Below the pieces are notes generated by a model that was not told the origin of the DNA, made no database searches, and saw nothing but the letters and a program-made list of their open reading frames with translations. A stretch of 52,507 bases of DNA from Mycobacterium sp. E740 (lineage in GTDB: Bacteria; Actinomycetota; Actinomycetes; Mycobacteriales; Mycobacteriaceae): positions 1 through 52,507 of the forward strand of contig NZ_LZKP01000113.1 in the NCBI RefSeq assembly GCF_001672895.1, read 5' to 3'. The first letter of the stretch is position 1, and the number at the start of each line of letters is the position of its first letter. Positions 28,301 to 36,017 of this stretch are shown here, one piece after another. Made by a program: the position numbers and the translations under genes.

Positions 28301-29095
28301 CGGCAGCGATGGGCAGGACAGGGCGCGCCGCGCATCGAACTGCTCCCGACGCTGGCGAAGCACGCCGAACTCGTCACATCGATGCCGCGCCGCAAAGACT
28401 CGGACCATCTGCTCATCGGCGTGGATGAACGCGAACTCGAGCCGGTGACAGTGGATTTCGCCGAGCAGTCGCACCTGCTCGTGTTGGGTGAGCCCGGTTG
28501 CGGAAAGACCGCACTGCTGCGGCTGCTGTGTAACGAAATCGTCCGGACCCGCAGCGCCGATCGGGCACTGCTGGAGATCGTCGACTTCAGGCGCTCCCTG
28601 CTCGGGGTCGTCGAAACCGCGCACCTGTGCGGATACGCCGCCTCGCCGGTGGCGCTGAGCACGCGACTGCCGAAACTGCTCGCCACACTGCAGGCGCGCA
28701 TGCCCGGTGAGGACGTGACACAACAACAATTGCGGGACCGGTCGTGGTGGTCGGGCCCGGAGTTGTTCCTCGTCGTCGACGACTACGACCTGGTCGCCGC
28801 ATCGACCGGCAACCCGTTGGCCCCGCTCGCCGACTTCTTGCCGCACGCACAGGATCTCGGACTGCACGTCGTCGTCGCGCGCCGGTCCGGTGGCGCGGCC
28901 CGGGCGATGTTCGACCCGGTGCTGGCGAGGATGCGCGAACTCGGCTGCATGGGCCTGGTGATGAGCACCAGCAACGAGGACGGTGTACTCCTGGGCTCAG
29001 TCCGGCCGTCAGCGCAACCACCGGGACGCGGCACGTTGATCACCCGAGGCGGCGGCGAGCGACTGATTCAGGTTGGTTGGACCGAGCCGCCGTGA
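25394..29095 (+). CDS. eccC4: ESX-4 secretion ATPase EccC4
   Basis: A 1233-aa FtsK/SpoIIIE-type ATPase. Two transmembrane segments lie near the N-terminus (VAMLVAAVSMMAVYF, MFFPVMMLMSVLGTVAYG). Three ATPase domains carry Walker A motifs GATGSGKS (about 420), GASQSGKS (about 742) and GEPGCGKT (about 1032), with Walker B VVVDEFSELL, VVDGWAHL and VVDDYDLV. It recognises and moves Esx substrates. ATG at 25394 (EFSRQP) matches EccC N-termini; GTG at 25328 is an alternative. The next gene overlaps it by 4 nt. Confidence 0.95.
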   Translation: MEFSRQPCSVEVKPPPALPKAAPSNAVARLLPVAMLVAAVSMMAVYFTSGSGAGRGPMFMFFPVMMLMSVLGTVAYGLRGGAGRFAEIDGNRRDYLRYLDRLDDDVVTAAVDQHRSQHWRHPAAESLWTLGDNRIGERRPDDDEFCCVRVGIGDQPLATPLVAPDYGPVDERDPVTVSAVRALIRQRSVVERQPVVVGLRRHSVIAVGGDEGQARGLVRAMVCQLAAFHAPGHVAVVAVAAPSRRGEWDWLKWLPHHRYSLYDSADLHIVAIVDGAAPPDVEGITGGVTLVEIGPVRDEGSPRVVYADVDVDRLLLSTNESEVSWQPDCLTPVQAAMCARRLAAHYAVAASSALPASPSRSWLDLLGFERPGQINAEEIWTRPRGIQPVPIGVTTDGAPVRIDINEAARNGIGPHGLCVGATGSGKSELLRTLVLGMITIHPPDVLNLVLIDFKGGATFLGLECARHVAAVITNLADEAHLVARMNDALAGEVHRRQELLRAAGNFANVTDYAQARASGASLPPLPALFVVVDEFSELLSQHPDFADLFTAIGRVGRSLGIHLLLASQRLDEGRLRGLDTHLSYRICLKTFSASESRAVLGVADAHSLPGVPGAAFLKTAAGDLTRFHTAFVSGACAQPRTEPCVPMLFTAAPVAQHAELPSEHRPTPTLLGAVLDRVGGRGQAAHPVWLPPLDAPPTLGLLGHPGGRQQLDAPIGLADNPFEQRRDLLTARLAASNCAIIGASQSGKSTAVRTLMLALAEMHGPTEIGFYCFDFGGGALSSLSGLPHVGSVAGRTDADLCRRTVTVLESLIRQREDRFRNLGIDSMAEYRARRAAGDPDATEDRYGDVFLVVDGWAHLRQQFEGLEAPITVIAAQGLAFGVHVVVTASRWAELRPALKDQMATRIELRLGDPAESEMDRRRARALTTAPPGRGITAEGREMVMALPRWDGVRDVAGLSDAVGATVDRHRQRWAGQGAPRIELLPTLAKHAELVTSMPRRKDSDHLLIGVDERELEPVTVDFAEQSHLLVLGEPGCGKTALLRLLCNEIVRTRSADRALLEIVDFRRSLLGVVETAHLCGYAASPVALSTRLPKLLATLQARMPGEDVTQQQLRDRSWWSGPELFLVVDDYDLVAASTGNPLAPLADFLPHAQDLGLHVVVARRSGGAARAMFDPVLARMRELGCMGLVMSTSNEDGVLLGSVRPSAQPPGRGTLITRGGGERLIQVGWTEPP

Positions 29096-30231
29096 GCCCG
29101 GTCGTCGTCGAAGTCGGTCCGACCGCGGTGCGAGGCGCCAATCGCGTTGAGGCCCAGATGGTTTCGGTCGCGCTGGAAGCCATTGACGACGAGCTGGCGC
29201 TGCTCGACGAACGCCCGGTATCCGTACCGGAGCTGTGGACCGCGCTGCTACGTGACGCAGCAGCGGCTGCTGACGCGATAATCCTCGTATACCCGACGGG
29301 GTGGCCGAGCGCGCGAATCGACCGGCTGCGGACGGCGGCGCAACAAGTCGCGACGGTCGTCGAGGTGATCGGCCGGACCGAGGCGCTGCAGGCGGAAACA
29401 CGTGCGACCGTCGTCGAGGTCGCCCCGGAGCTCCTCGTCGTCACCAGAGTCGGGGCGCGTGCGGTCGTCGTTTCCAATCTCGGCCCCGACGTGGGCGACA
29501 AGGTGGCCGCAGCAGTTGGGGTGGCCGGGCCCGTATTGGTCGACGCGCCGACGAGCATGCAGGCCGACCATCTGGTGAGCGGCATTCTCAAACAACTACG
29601 GGCGAAAGGTGTTTCGGCCCGCATCATCGAGGACGATGCGGTGCGTCGAGGCGCCGCACGGCTGGCCTCGCCCGACGACGAGATCACGGGTCCGCACAGA
29701 GACAAACGGCGTGCTGCGGCGGTCAGGTTCGGCGCTGTCGCGGTCACCGCGACAGTCTGCGGCGCACTCGGGTTCCGCGTGGCCGCTGACCCACCGGACT
29801 CCGCGGCGAGGGTCTTGGTGGAGGGCCGCGTCGAGGTGATGGTGCCCGCCGCCTGGCCGGTGCAACGAATCACGTCAGGCCCGGGATCGGCCCGGCTCGA
29901 GATCACGTCACCGTCGGACGACGTATCGCTGCACCTCACGCAGTCGGTTGGCGGACCGCAAACCGACCTGGCGCAGACCGCAGCAGCGTTGCGAACCGCG
30001 CTCGCTGACGAACCGGGGGATGTCTTCGTCGAGTTCGACGCCTCCGGCGCTCGGGCCGGCCGCAGTGCGGTGACGTATCGGGAGCTGCGAGCAGACCATC
30101 ACGTCGCGTGGACGGTGCTCGTCGACGACGGTGTCCGGATCGCGATCGGCTGCCAGAGCGCACCCGGTCGGGAGTCCAGCGTGCGCGAGGTGTGCGACCG
30201 GGTGATCAGCTCTGCACACGCGGTCTCGTGA
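29092..30231 (+). CDS. Type VII secretion-associated protein, Rv3446c family
   Basis: A 379-aa protein. It starts at GTG 29092 overlapping the eccC4 stop (GTGA). Residues 1-205 look like an actin/Hsp70-like fold part ([19 protein letters not shown]). A transmembrane helix at about 206-229 ([18 protein letters not shown]) and a periplasmic domain follow. The equivalent gene sits at the same place in M. tuberculosis (Rv3446c, between eccC4 and esxU). Its molecular role is not established. It may substitute for EccE, which ESX-4 lacks; that is inference. Confidence 0.85.
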   Translation: MSPVVVEVGPTAVRGANRVEAQMVSVALEAIDDELALLDERPVSVPELWTALLRDAAAAADAIILVYPTGWPSARIDRLRTAAQQVATVVEVIGRTEALQAETRATVVEVAPELLVVTRVGARAVVVSNLGPDVGDKVAAAVGVAGPVLVDAPTSMQADHLVSGILKQLRAKGVSARIIEDDAVRRGAARLASPDDEITGPHRDKRRAAAVRFGAVAVTATVCGALGFRVAADPPDSAARVLVEGRVEVMVPAAWPVQRITSGPGSARLEITSPSDDVSLHLTQSVGGPQTDLAQTAAALRTALADEPGDVFVEFDASGARAGRSAVTYRELRADHHVAWTVLVDDGVRIAIGCQSAPGRESSVREVCDRVISSAHAVS

Positions 30232-30307
30232 AGTCGATGGAACCGGACACTCGCCTGGTGCGTCGTATCAGTCAGAGCCATCGCAAAGAGACGCCGAAAG
30301 GATGCTC

Positions 30308-30631
30308 ATGACGACACCGCAAAGCGGTTCACTGCACACCGATTTCGACCTGATGACCGCTGTCGCGAACAACACGGACGCCCGCAACGAGGAGATGCGC
30401 GCGATGCTGCAGTCGTTCATCGGCCGAATGACCGCGGTGCCTGCCTCGGTGTGGGGCGGCGTCGCGGCGACCCGCTTCCGTGATGTCGTCGACCGGTGGA
30501 ACACCGAATCGCTGAAGCTTCACGGCTCGCTGCAACGGATCGCCGAGACCATCCGGCTCAACGAGCAGACCCTGCGCGAGGCCACCGAAAGCCATTCGCA
30601 CCAAATCGGTGCCGTCGCCCACCAGCTCTGA
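30308..30631 (+). CDS. esxU: ESX-4 WXG100-family substrate EsxU
   Basis: A 107-aa helical protein of WXG100 size. The W-x-G turn is [10 protein letters not shown], between two helices. It pairs with EsxT as a secreted heterodimer by analogy with EsxA/B. The ATG at 30308 has AAAGG 6 nt upstream; the ATG at 30302 is less favoured. It lies 76 nt behind the Rv3446c-like gene and 10 nt before esxT. Confidence 0.9.
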   Translation: MTTPQSGSLHTDFDLMTAVANNTDARNEEMRAMLQSFIGRMTAVPASVWGGVAATRFRDVVDRWNTESLKLHGSLQRIAETIRLNEQTLREATESHSHQIGAVAHQL

Positions 30632-30641
30632 AGGAGTCGTG

Positions 30642-30938
30642 ATGAGTCACGTGTTGTCGTACAACTTCGACGAGATCGAGTACGCCGTTCGGCAGGAGAT
30701 CCACAGTACCTCGGCCCGGCTGAACGCCGCCCTCGACGACCTGCGGGCTCAGATCGCGCCGCTGCGGGAAGTGTGGACCCGCCAGGCCGCCGACGCCTAC
30801 CGGATCGAGCAGGCGAGGTGGGATCAGGCGGCCGCTGCGCTCAACGACATTTTGATCAGCCTCGGCAATGCGGTTCGCGACGGCGCCGAGGACGTCGCCG
30901 CGACCGACCGCAGGGCCGCGAGTGCCTGGGGCGCATAG
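30642..30938 (+). CDS. esxT: ESX-4 WXG100-family substrate EsxT
   Basis: A 98-aa helical protein. The WXG position reads VWTRQAADAYR, so the glycine is replaced by Arg while the tryptophan is kept. It is the likely partner of EsxU. The ATG at 30642 has AAGGAG upstream; a GTG at 30639 directly precedes it. No EccC-type tail motif (YxxxD/E) is obvious at the C-terminus. Confidence 0.88.
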   Translation: MSHVLSYNFDEIEYAVRQEIHSTSARLNAALDDLRAQIAPLREVWTRQAADAYRIEQARWDQAAAALNDILISLGNAVRDGAEDVAATDRRAASAWGA

Positions 30939-30994
30939 CCCCGTGAATCCGGTGCGGGCCCGACTGGAGGGGAGCCGAAGGGCACGCACGGTTC

Positions 30995-31031
30995 GCGCCA
31001 CCGTGGCCGAGGAGAGCGGCCACGGTGGCGC
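30995..31031. terminator. Bidirectional hairpin terminator between esxT and the Excalibur gene
   Basis: A perfect 15-bp stem (GCGCCACCGTGGCCG at 30995-31009, its complement at 31017-31031) with a 7-nt loop. It sits in the 100-nt gap between convergent genes and lacks a U-tract, as many mycobacterial terminators do. Confidence 0.7.
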
Positions 31032-31038
31032 ACAACCC

Positions 31039-31230
31039 TTACTCGCAGGCGATGCCGTCGCCGTCGCGGTCGAGGTGCGCGGCGTAGCCGTCCTCGCCCT
31101 GCATGATCGGTGCCGCGCCGGCCTCGCGGGCAGCGGTGCAGTTCTTGTAGTAGACGTCGGCAGATGCGGTCGCTGCACCGGCCGCGGTTGCGGCGATGAC
31201 GAATGCGGCGACGATCAGACCACGAATCAT
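31039..31230 (-). CDS. Small secreted Excalibur calcium-binding-domain protein
   Basis: A 63-aa protein. A signal peptide (RGLIVAAFVIAATAAGAATASA) precedes a 40-residue Excalibur domain with the EF-hand-like DRDGDGIACE and two cysteines (NC, CE). The domain is found on extracellular proteins and binds calcium by analogy; no partner domain is present here. ATG at 31230 has GGAG 5 nt upstream; GTG at 31236 is possible. It lies between ESX-4 and rplM. Confidence 0.8.
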   Translation of the reverse strand: MIRGLIVAAFVIAATAAGAATASADVYYKNCTAAREAGAAPIMQGEDGYAAHLDRDGDGIACE

Positions 31231-31538
31231 TCTCACTCCAGCGTTCTCGAAATTGCGGTTGCGGGGCCGGCCGACATGCCGGCGGCCCCGCGGAGACGCT
31301 AAGGCGACGGAGACGAAAAGGAATCAGGGGTTTCCCTATGTTTGTACCGCGCCGTAGGCCCGGTGATGCACCGTTTTGACCTGCGACGACGCCCGCAGGT
31401 AAGCTGCCTCGTTGGCGTGCGGAAAGCACGGGTTCTCGGGTCAACGTCGGTCGCCGAGAAAACTCGCCGCATATCGCCTGACCGGCACCCGGGTCACCGG
31501 GATCCGAAACCCGACAGGGCAAAAAGGAAGGTAGCGCT
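31231..31538. other. Intergenic region upstream of rplM and the Excalibur gene
   Basis: 308 nt without a convincing gene. It holds a 6-bp hairpin at 31266-31283 (GCCGGC palindrome with 6-nt loop, more pairing possible) just upstream of the Excalibur gene, and the rplM promoter. The transcript leader for rplM would be about 125 nt. Confidence 0.5.
31376..31405 (+). promoter_or_regulatory. Promoter of rplM-rpsI
   Basis: TTGACC (31376-31381) and TAAGCT (31400-31405) are separated by 18 nt, close to the mycobacterial housekeeping consensus TTGAC(A/C) and TAnnnT. Transcription would start near 31412. Confidence 0.6.
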
Positions 31539-31982
31539 GTGCCTACGTACACGCCGAAGGCGGGTGACACCACACGTTCGTGGTACGTCATCGACGCCAC
31601 CGACGTGGTGCTCGGCCGGCTCGCCGTCGCGGCAGCGAATCTGCTGCGTGGCAAGCACAAGCCGACATTCACCCCGAACGTCGACGGTGGCGATTTCGTC
31701 ATCGTCATCAACGCCGACAAGGTCGCCATCGGTGGCGACAAGCTGCAGAAGAAGTTCGCCTACCGCCACTCGGGTTATCCCGGCGGTCTGCGCAAGCGCT
31801 CGCTCGGTGACGAGATGGAAAAGCACGCCGACCGGGTCGTCGAGCGGGCGATCCTGGGCATGATCCCGCACACCAAGCTGGGCCGGCAGATCCAGAAGAA
31901 GCTGCGGGTCTACGTCGGTCCGGATCATCCGCATACCGCCCAGCAGCCGATTCCGTACGAGATCAAGCAGGTGGCCCAGTGA
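31539..31982 (+). CDS. rplM: 50S ribosomal protein L13
   Basis: A 147-aa protein with [18 protein letters not shown] and the C-terminal [14 protein letters not shown] motif of L13. L13 is an early assembly protein of the 50S subunit. GTG start with AGGAAGG upstream. Its stop overlaps the rpsI GTG by 4 nt, so the pair is translationally coupled. Confidence 0.98.
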   Translation: MPTYTPKAGDTTRSWYVIDATDVVLGRLAVAAANLLRGKHKPTFTPNVDGGDFVIVINADKVAIGGDKLQKKFAYRHSGYPGGLRKRSLGDEMEKHADRVVERAILGMIPHTKLGRQIQKKLRVYVGPDHPHTAQQPIPYEIKQVAQ

Positions 31983-32455
31983 CCCAGCCAGTCGAGACAA
32001 CCGACGACACCACCGAAGCCGTGACCGAGGCGACCGCAGAGGCGACTCCACGCGAACCGGTCTTCATCGACCGCCCGATCCAGACCGTGGGCCGCCGCAA
32101 GGAGGCCGTGGTCCGCGTTCGGCTGGTCCCCGGCACCGGCCAGTTCAACCTCGACGGCCGCAGCCTCGAGGACTACTTCCCGAACAAGGTCCACCAGCAG
32201 CTCATCAAGGCTCCGCTGGTCACCGTGGATCGGCTGGAGAGCTTCGACATCTACGCGCACCTCGACGGCGGCGGCCCGTCCGGCCAGGCCGGCGCGTTGC
32301 GCCTGGCGATCGCCCGTGCGCTGATCCTGGTGCAGCCGGAGGACCGGCCTGCCCTGAAGAAGGCCGGCTTCCTGACCCGCGACCCGCGGGCCATCGAGCG
32401 CAAGAAGTACGGCCTGAAGAAGGCCCGCAAGGCGCCTCAGTACAGCAAGCGCTGA
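31979..32455 (+). CDS. rpsI: 30S ribosomal protein S9
   Basis: A 158-aa protein with an acidic Thr/Glu-rich N-terminal extension (about 35 residues, common in mycobacteria). The core has [12 protein letters not shown] and ends [10 protein letters not shown], the conserved tail reaching the P-site tRNA. GTG start overlaps rplM. Confidence 0.98.
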   Translation: MTQPVETTDDTTEAVTEATAEATPREPVFIDRPIQTVGRRKEAVVRVRLVPGTGQFNLDGRSLEDYFPNKVHQQLIKAPLVTVDRLESFDIYAHLDGGGPSGQAGALRLAIARALILVQPEDRPALKKAGFLTRDPRAIERKKYGLKKARKAPQYSKR

Positions 32456-32465
32456 CCAAGCCGCG

Positions 32466-32506
32466 AAACCGCCGGGTGTGCATCGCATGCCCGGCGGTTT
32501 TGTATT
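32466..32506 (+). terminator. Intrinsic terminator of rplM-rpsI
   Basis: An 11-bp stem (32466-32476 with 32490-32500, AAACCGCCGGG and complement) around a 13-nt loop, with the 3' arm ending in T's and followed by TGTATT. It is a textbook rho-independent terminator and separates the ribosomal pair from glmM. Confidence 0.8.
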
Positions 32507-32622
32507 CAACGCGTCGGCTGGGCGCGGGTGGCGCGTCGCGCCCGGATACCGATTCGGCGACGGCATGGCCGTCGACCGCCGCGGTTGGCTCTGCGGCGCC
32601 CAGTTATGAGAAGTTTGTCGGC

Positions 32623-33960
32623 ATGCCTCGACTGTTCGGCACCGACGGAGTGCGCGGCATCGCCAACCAGGACCTGACTGCTGAGCTGGCGCTGGCGCTC
32701 GGCTCCGCGGCGGCGCGTCGGTTGGGCAGCACCGGCGGCCACGCTCGTCGGGTGGCCGTCGTCGGCCGCGACCCGCGCGCCAGCGGGGAGATGCTCGAAG
32801 CCGCCGTCATCGCGGGTCTGGCAAGCGAGGGTGTCGACGCGCTGCGGGTCGGAGTCCTGCCGACACCGGCAGTCGCCTACCTGACCAGCGCCTACGACGC
32901 CGACTTCGGCGTGATGATCAGCGCCTCACACAACCCGATGCCCGACAACGGCATCAAGATCTTCGGTCCCGGCGGGCACAAGCTCGACGACGCCACCGAG
33001 GACAGGATCGAAGAACTGGTCACCCAGGGTTCACAGAGCAGGCCGACGGGCGCCGCGATCGGTCGCGTGGTCGACGCGCAGGACGCACTCGACCGCTACC
33101 TGCGCCACGTCGGCAAGGCCGTCACCACGCGATTGGACGAGCTCACGGTCGTGGTCGACTGCGCCAACGGCGCCGCGTGGGCCGCCGCGCCGCATGCCTA
33201 CCGTGCCGCGGGGGCCAACGTCATCACGATCAACGCCGCTCCGGACGGCCTGAACATCAACGACCGCTGTGGATCCACTCACATGGAGACGCTGCGGTCC
33301 GCGGTCGTGTCGTACGGGGCCGACATCGGGCTCGCGCACGACGGCGATGCCGACCGGTGCCTCGCCGTCGACGCCCAGGGCCAGGTGATCGACGGGGACG
33401 CGATCATGGTGATCCTGGCCCTGGCCATGCAGGAGAGCGGCGAACTGACGTCGAACACTCTGGTGGCGACCGTGATGAGCAACCTCGGCCTGCATCTGGC
33501 CATGCGGGCGGCAGGGATCGAGGTCCGCACCACCAGCGTGGGGGACCGGTATGTGCTGGAGGAACTGCGCGCCGGAGGCTACGCGCTGGGTGGCGAGCAG
33601 TCCGGCCACATCGTCATGCCGGCGATGGGCACGACGGGCGACGGCATCGTCACCGGGCTGCGGTTGATGTCGCGAATGGCGCAGACCCGCACCTCGCTGG
33701 CCGCGCTCGCTTCGCCGATGCGGACCTTGCCGCAGGTACTGATCAACGTCGCGGTGGCCGACAAAGCGACGGTCGCCGACGCCCCGTCGGTCCGCAGCGC
33801 TGTCGCCGAGGTCGAAGCGGAACTCGGCGACACCGGTCGAATCTTGTTGCGCCCATCGGGAACCGAACAGGTCGTGCGCGTGATGGTGGAGGCGGCCGAC
33901 GAAGACACCGCGCGGCAGCTGGCGGCGCGAGTCGCCGAGCAGGTCAGCGCCCAACGCTGA
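32623..33960 (+). CDS. glmM: Phosphoglucosamine mutase
   Basis: A 445-aa phosphohexomutase. The phosphoserine is S102 in [13 protein letters not shown]. The Mg2+ loop is DGDADRC, the sugar loop GEQSGHI and the phosphate site RPSGTEQ. It converts glucosamine-6-phosphate to glucosamine-1-phosphate for UDP-GlcNAc and peptidoglycan. The ATG at 32623 starts the family-typical [11 protein letters not shown]. The next two genes follow closely on the same strand. Confidence 0.96.
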   Translation: MPRLFGTDGVRGIANQDLTAELALALGSAAARRLGSTGGHARRVAVVGRDPRASGEMLEAAVIAGLASEGVDALRVGVLPTPAVAYLTSAYDADFGVMISASHNPMPDNGIKIFGPGGHKLDDATEDRIEELVTQGSQSRPTGAAIGRVVDAQDALDRYLRHVGKAVTTRLDELTVVVDCANGAAWAAAPHAYRAAGANVITINAAPDGLNINDRCGSTHMETLRSAVVSYGADIGLAHDGDADRCLAVDAQGQVIDGDAIMVILALAMQESGELTSNTLVATVMSNLGLHLAMRAAGIEVRTTSVGDRYVLEELRAGGYALGGEQSGHIVMPAMGTTGDGIVTGLRLMSRMAQTRTSLAALASPMRTLPQVLINVAVADKATVADAPSVRSAVAEVEAELGDTGRILLRPSGTEQVVRVMVEAADEDTARQLAARVAEQVSAQR

Positions 33961-34000
33961 CGATGGAACCTGCGGGCCTGCCCGCGCGTCCAAGTCATAC

Positions 34001-34306
34001 ATGGGAGCAAGGGAAGCATCCCGCGTCGATGCCGCTGCGCTGCTGAGCATCGCAGGGCAGTACGAGCTGGTCGCCGGCCTCATCGACGGGGCAGTGCGAA
34101 CGCATCTGGGCGAGTTGACGTTCGACGGCGCCGGCGCAGGCCGGTCATACGTCGCGCATGGGGACGCGGTGCGGTCAGCGGTCGAGGACGTCGTGAGCGG
34201 GCTGCGGCAGTGGTCGCGGGCGTCGGCGGAGATCGCCGCGGTGCTCAGGGTCTCTGCTGATCGGTACGTCGAGGCCGACGTGTATGCAGCGCGCCGGCTG
34301 GTGTGA
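34001..34306 (+). CDS. Small helical protein, EspC/DUF2580-like type VII secretion target
   Basis: A 101-aa alpha-helical protein. The stretches DAAALLSIAGQYELVAGLID and GDAVRSAVEDVVSGLRQWSR resemble the small ESX-associated (EspC-like, DUF2580) family, and the gene is in the place of M. tuberculosis Rv3440c. It lies 40 nt behind glmM and overlaps the next gene by 4 nt (GTGA). It likely works with that neighbour. There is no signal peptide, consistent with type VII export or a cytoplasmic partner. Function unproven. Confidence 0.65.
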   Translation: MGAREASRVDAAALLSIAGQYELVAGLIDGAVRTHLGELTFDGAGAGRSYVAHGDAVRSAVEDVVSGLRQWSRASAEIAAVLRVSADRYVEADVYAARRLV

Positions 34307-35700
34307 CGATGGCCGAAACATTCGACGCGGCAGCGCGTTTGGCGGACGGCGGGCCTGCCGTCGCCGATTTCCAGCAGTACGCGCAGGCGTGCCAGTGTCT
34401 GGGTTACCAGCATCCGGACCTGACGGCGCACCCGGCGCAGGTGCGCGACTGGTACGCCAACGAAGACGGTATGGACCTGCGTGCTCTCGACGCGGATTGC
34501 GGCGCGCTGCAAGCGGCAGCGGCGGCAGCCGACGATGCGCTCGCCCGCCAGCAGACCCAATTGAGCGCGCTCGCAACGGCGTGGCAGGGCGCCGGCGCGC
34601 ACGCGGCGCATGAGTTTCTGCGGCGTCACGGCGAGGCGGCGGCCGCTGCAGCGGTCGCCGTCCGGGCCGCAGCGAACGCCTATTCGGACCTGCGTGACCG
34701 GCTGTGGCGGGCCGTCGACGGCAAGGTGGCGACCGTGCTGGAAGTCGGCGACGGCGTGCAGGCTCGGCGGGCGGATTGGCTGGCCGCGTCGCACACCGTC
34801 ACCACGGGCGCCGGTGACCGGGCAGTGGCCAGCGAGCTGGTCGACCACGAAGTGAAACCGTTCGTGGACAACGTGATCGGCGGCCAGTGGCTGGCCGCTA
34901 TGCGGGCAGCGGTTGACGCGGTCGAAGCGGCCTATGAGGCGGCGACGGAGGAGCTGGCTTCCGAACCGGAACCGAAATTCGAAGTGCCCGGCGACATCGG
35001 ACCGGAATCGACCCCACCCGCGGCCGACAACCCCACGACGGCCCTCGCGGGAACCGCCTCCGCGCCAGCGTCAGCACCAGCGCCGGCCGCGAGCCCGGCG
35101 CCCGCGGGACCGGTGCCCGTCGCCCCGGCAGCGTGGAGTGCGCCGGCTCCTACAACGCTTCCCTCAACGACCGCGGCGCCGGCGCCATATGTGGGGGCGG
35201 CACCCGCCGATCCCATGATGGCGCAACCGGCGGCCAGTCCTTCGCTGCCGTCGCTCGGCGGCAGTTTGCCCGGCATGGGCGGCGGCGGCTTGTCGAGCTT
35301 CGGCCAGCAGCTGGGCGACATGCTGGGCGGATTGCTGGGCGAGGGTTCACTCGAGGACCCACGAGGAGCCGACGACGCGCTGGACGTCGAGGAGCCGGAC
35401 GTCGAGGGCGAAGACGAGAGCGAAGAGGAGAGCGAAGAGGACGAACCCGATGAGCCGAGCGAGGAGGACACAGAGAACGTAGACGAGGATATGGAGCCGG
35501 TCGACCCTGCCGCCGCGACCGACTGCCCGCCGGAGTCCGAGGCTGCCGCTCCGGAAGCGCCGCCCGGCGAGCCCGCTGCAACGCCGGCCCCGCCGCCGGC
35601 AGAGCCGCTGACCGTCGCCCCGGCGCCCGAACCGCTGCCGTCCGACGCCGGCACACCGTGCCAGATCGCCGCCGACGAACTGCCTCAGGTTGGTGAGTGA
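34303..35700 (+). CDS. Large Ala/Pro/Glu-rich protein with WXG-like helical domain, putative ESX partner or substrate
   Basis: A 465-aa protein equivalent in position to Rv3439c. Residues 1-230 are helical and contain a WXG-like turn (LATAWQGAGAHAAHEFLRRH). Residues 230-320 are a Pro/Ala-rich linker. A Gly-rich segment (LGGSLPGMGGGG) and a very acidic stretch (about 350-400) follow. No signal peptide or transmembrane helix is seen. The layout recalls ESX-secreted Esp proteins. GTG at 34303 overlaps the upstream gene; an ATG at 34309 is possible. Secretion is inference. Confidence 0.7.
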   Translation: MTMAETFDAAARLADGGPAVADFQQYAQACQCLGYQHPDLTAHPAQVRDWYANEDGMDLRALDADCGALQAAAAAADDALARQQTQLSALATAWQGAGAHAAHEFLRRHGEAAAAAAVAVRAAANAYSDLRDRLWRAVDGKVATVLEVGDGVQARRADWLAASHTVTTGAGDRAVASELVDHEVKPFVDNVIGGQWLAAMRAAVDAVEAAYEAATEELASEPEPKFEVPGDIGPESTPPAADNPTTALAGTASAPASAPAPAASPAPAGPVPVAPAAWSAPAPTTLPSTTAAPAPYVGAAPADPMMAQPAASPSLPSLGGSLPGMGGGGLSSFGQQLGDMLGGLLGEGSLEDPRGADDALDVEEPDVEGEDESEEESEEDEPDEPSEEDTENVDEDMEPVDPAAATDCPPESEAAAPEAPPGEPAATPAPPPAEPLTVAPAPEPLPSDAGTPCQIAADELPQVGE

Positions 35701-35703
35701 CGC

Positions 35704-35934
35704 CTAGTCGGGGCGGCTGACCAGCAGGCGGACGCACTCGGCGGCGACCACGCCGTCGCGATGGGTCGTGCCGCAGTGCTCACACCACGGATGAACGACC
35801 CGGTGGCGCCTGCGCCGCAGGACCTCTGCGAACCCTGCTCTTGTGGTTGTCCGGCGGTGGGCCGACAGATGTGATCTCGGGGGCCGCACACAAACTCTGG
35901 TCGTGTTCTGCAGCCCGTATGTTTCGGAGTTCAT
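35704..35934 (-). CDS. Small basic protein with CxxC motif, hypothetical
   Basis: A 76-aa Arg-rich protein with WCEHCGTTH and a later Cys (AAECV), possibly a small zinc-binding module. The ATG at 35934 has AAGAGGTG upstream; a longer frame starts at 35988. It converges on the Rv3439c-like gene with a 3-nt gap. I do not recognise a family; the good ribosome site is the main argument that it is real. Confidence 0.5.
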   Translation of the reverse strand: MNSETYGLQNTTRVCVRPPRSHLSAHRRTTTRAGFAEVLRRRRHRVVHPWCEHCGTTHRDGVVAAECVRLLVSRPD

Positions 35935-36017
35935 CGCTGCACCTCTTTCGAGAGTGAGACCTGAATACCCACAATTCTGACGGTTCATACCGCAGTGATT
36001 GCGGCGACTCGCCGCAG

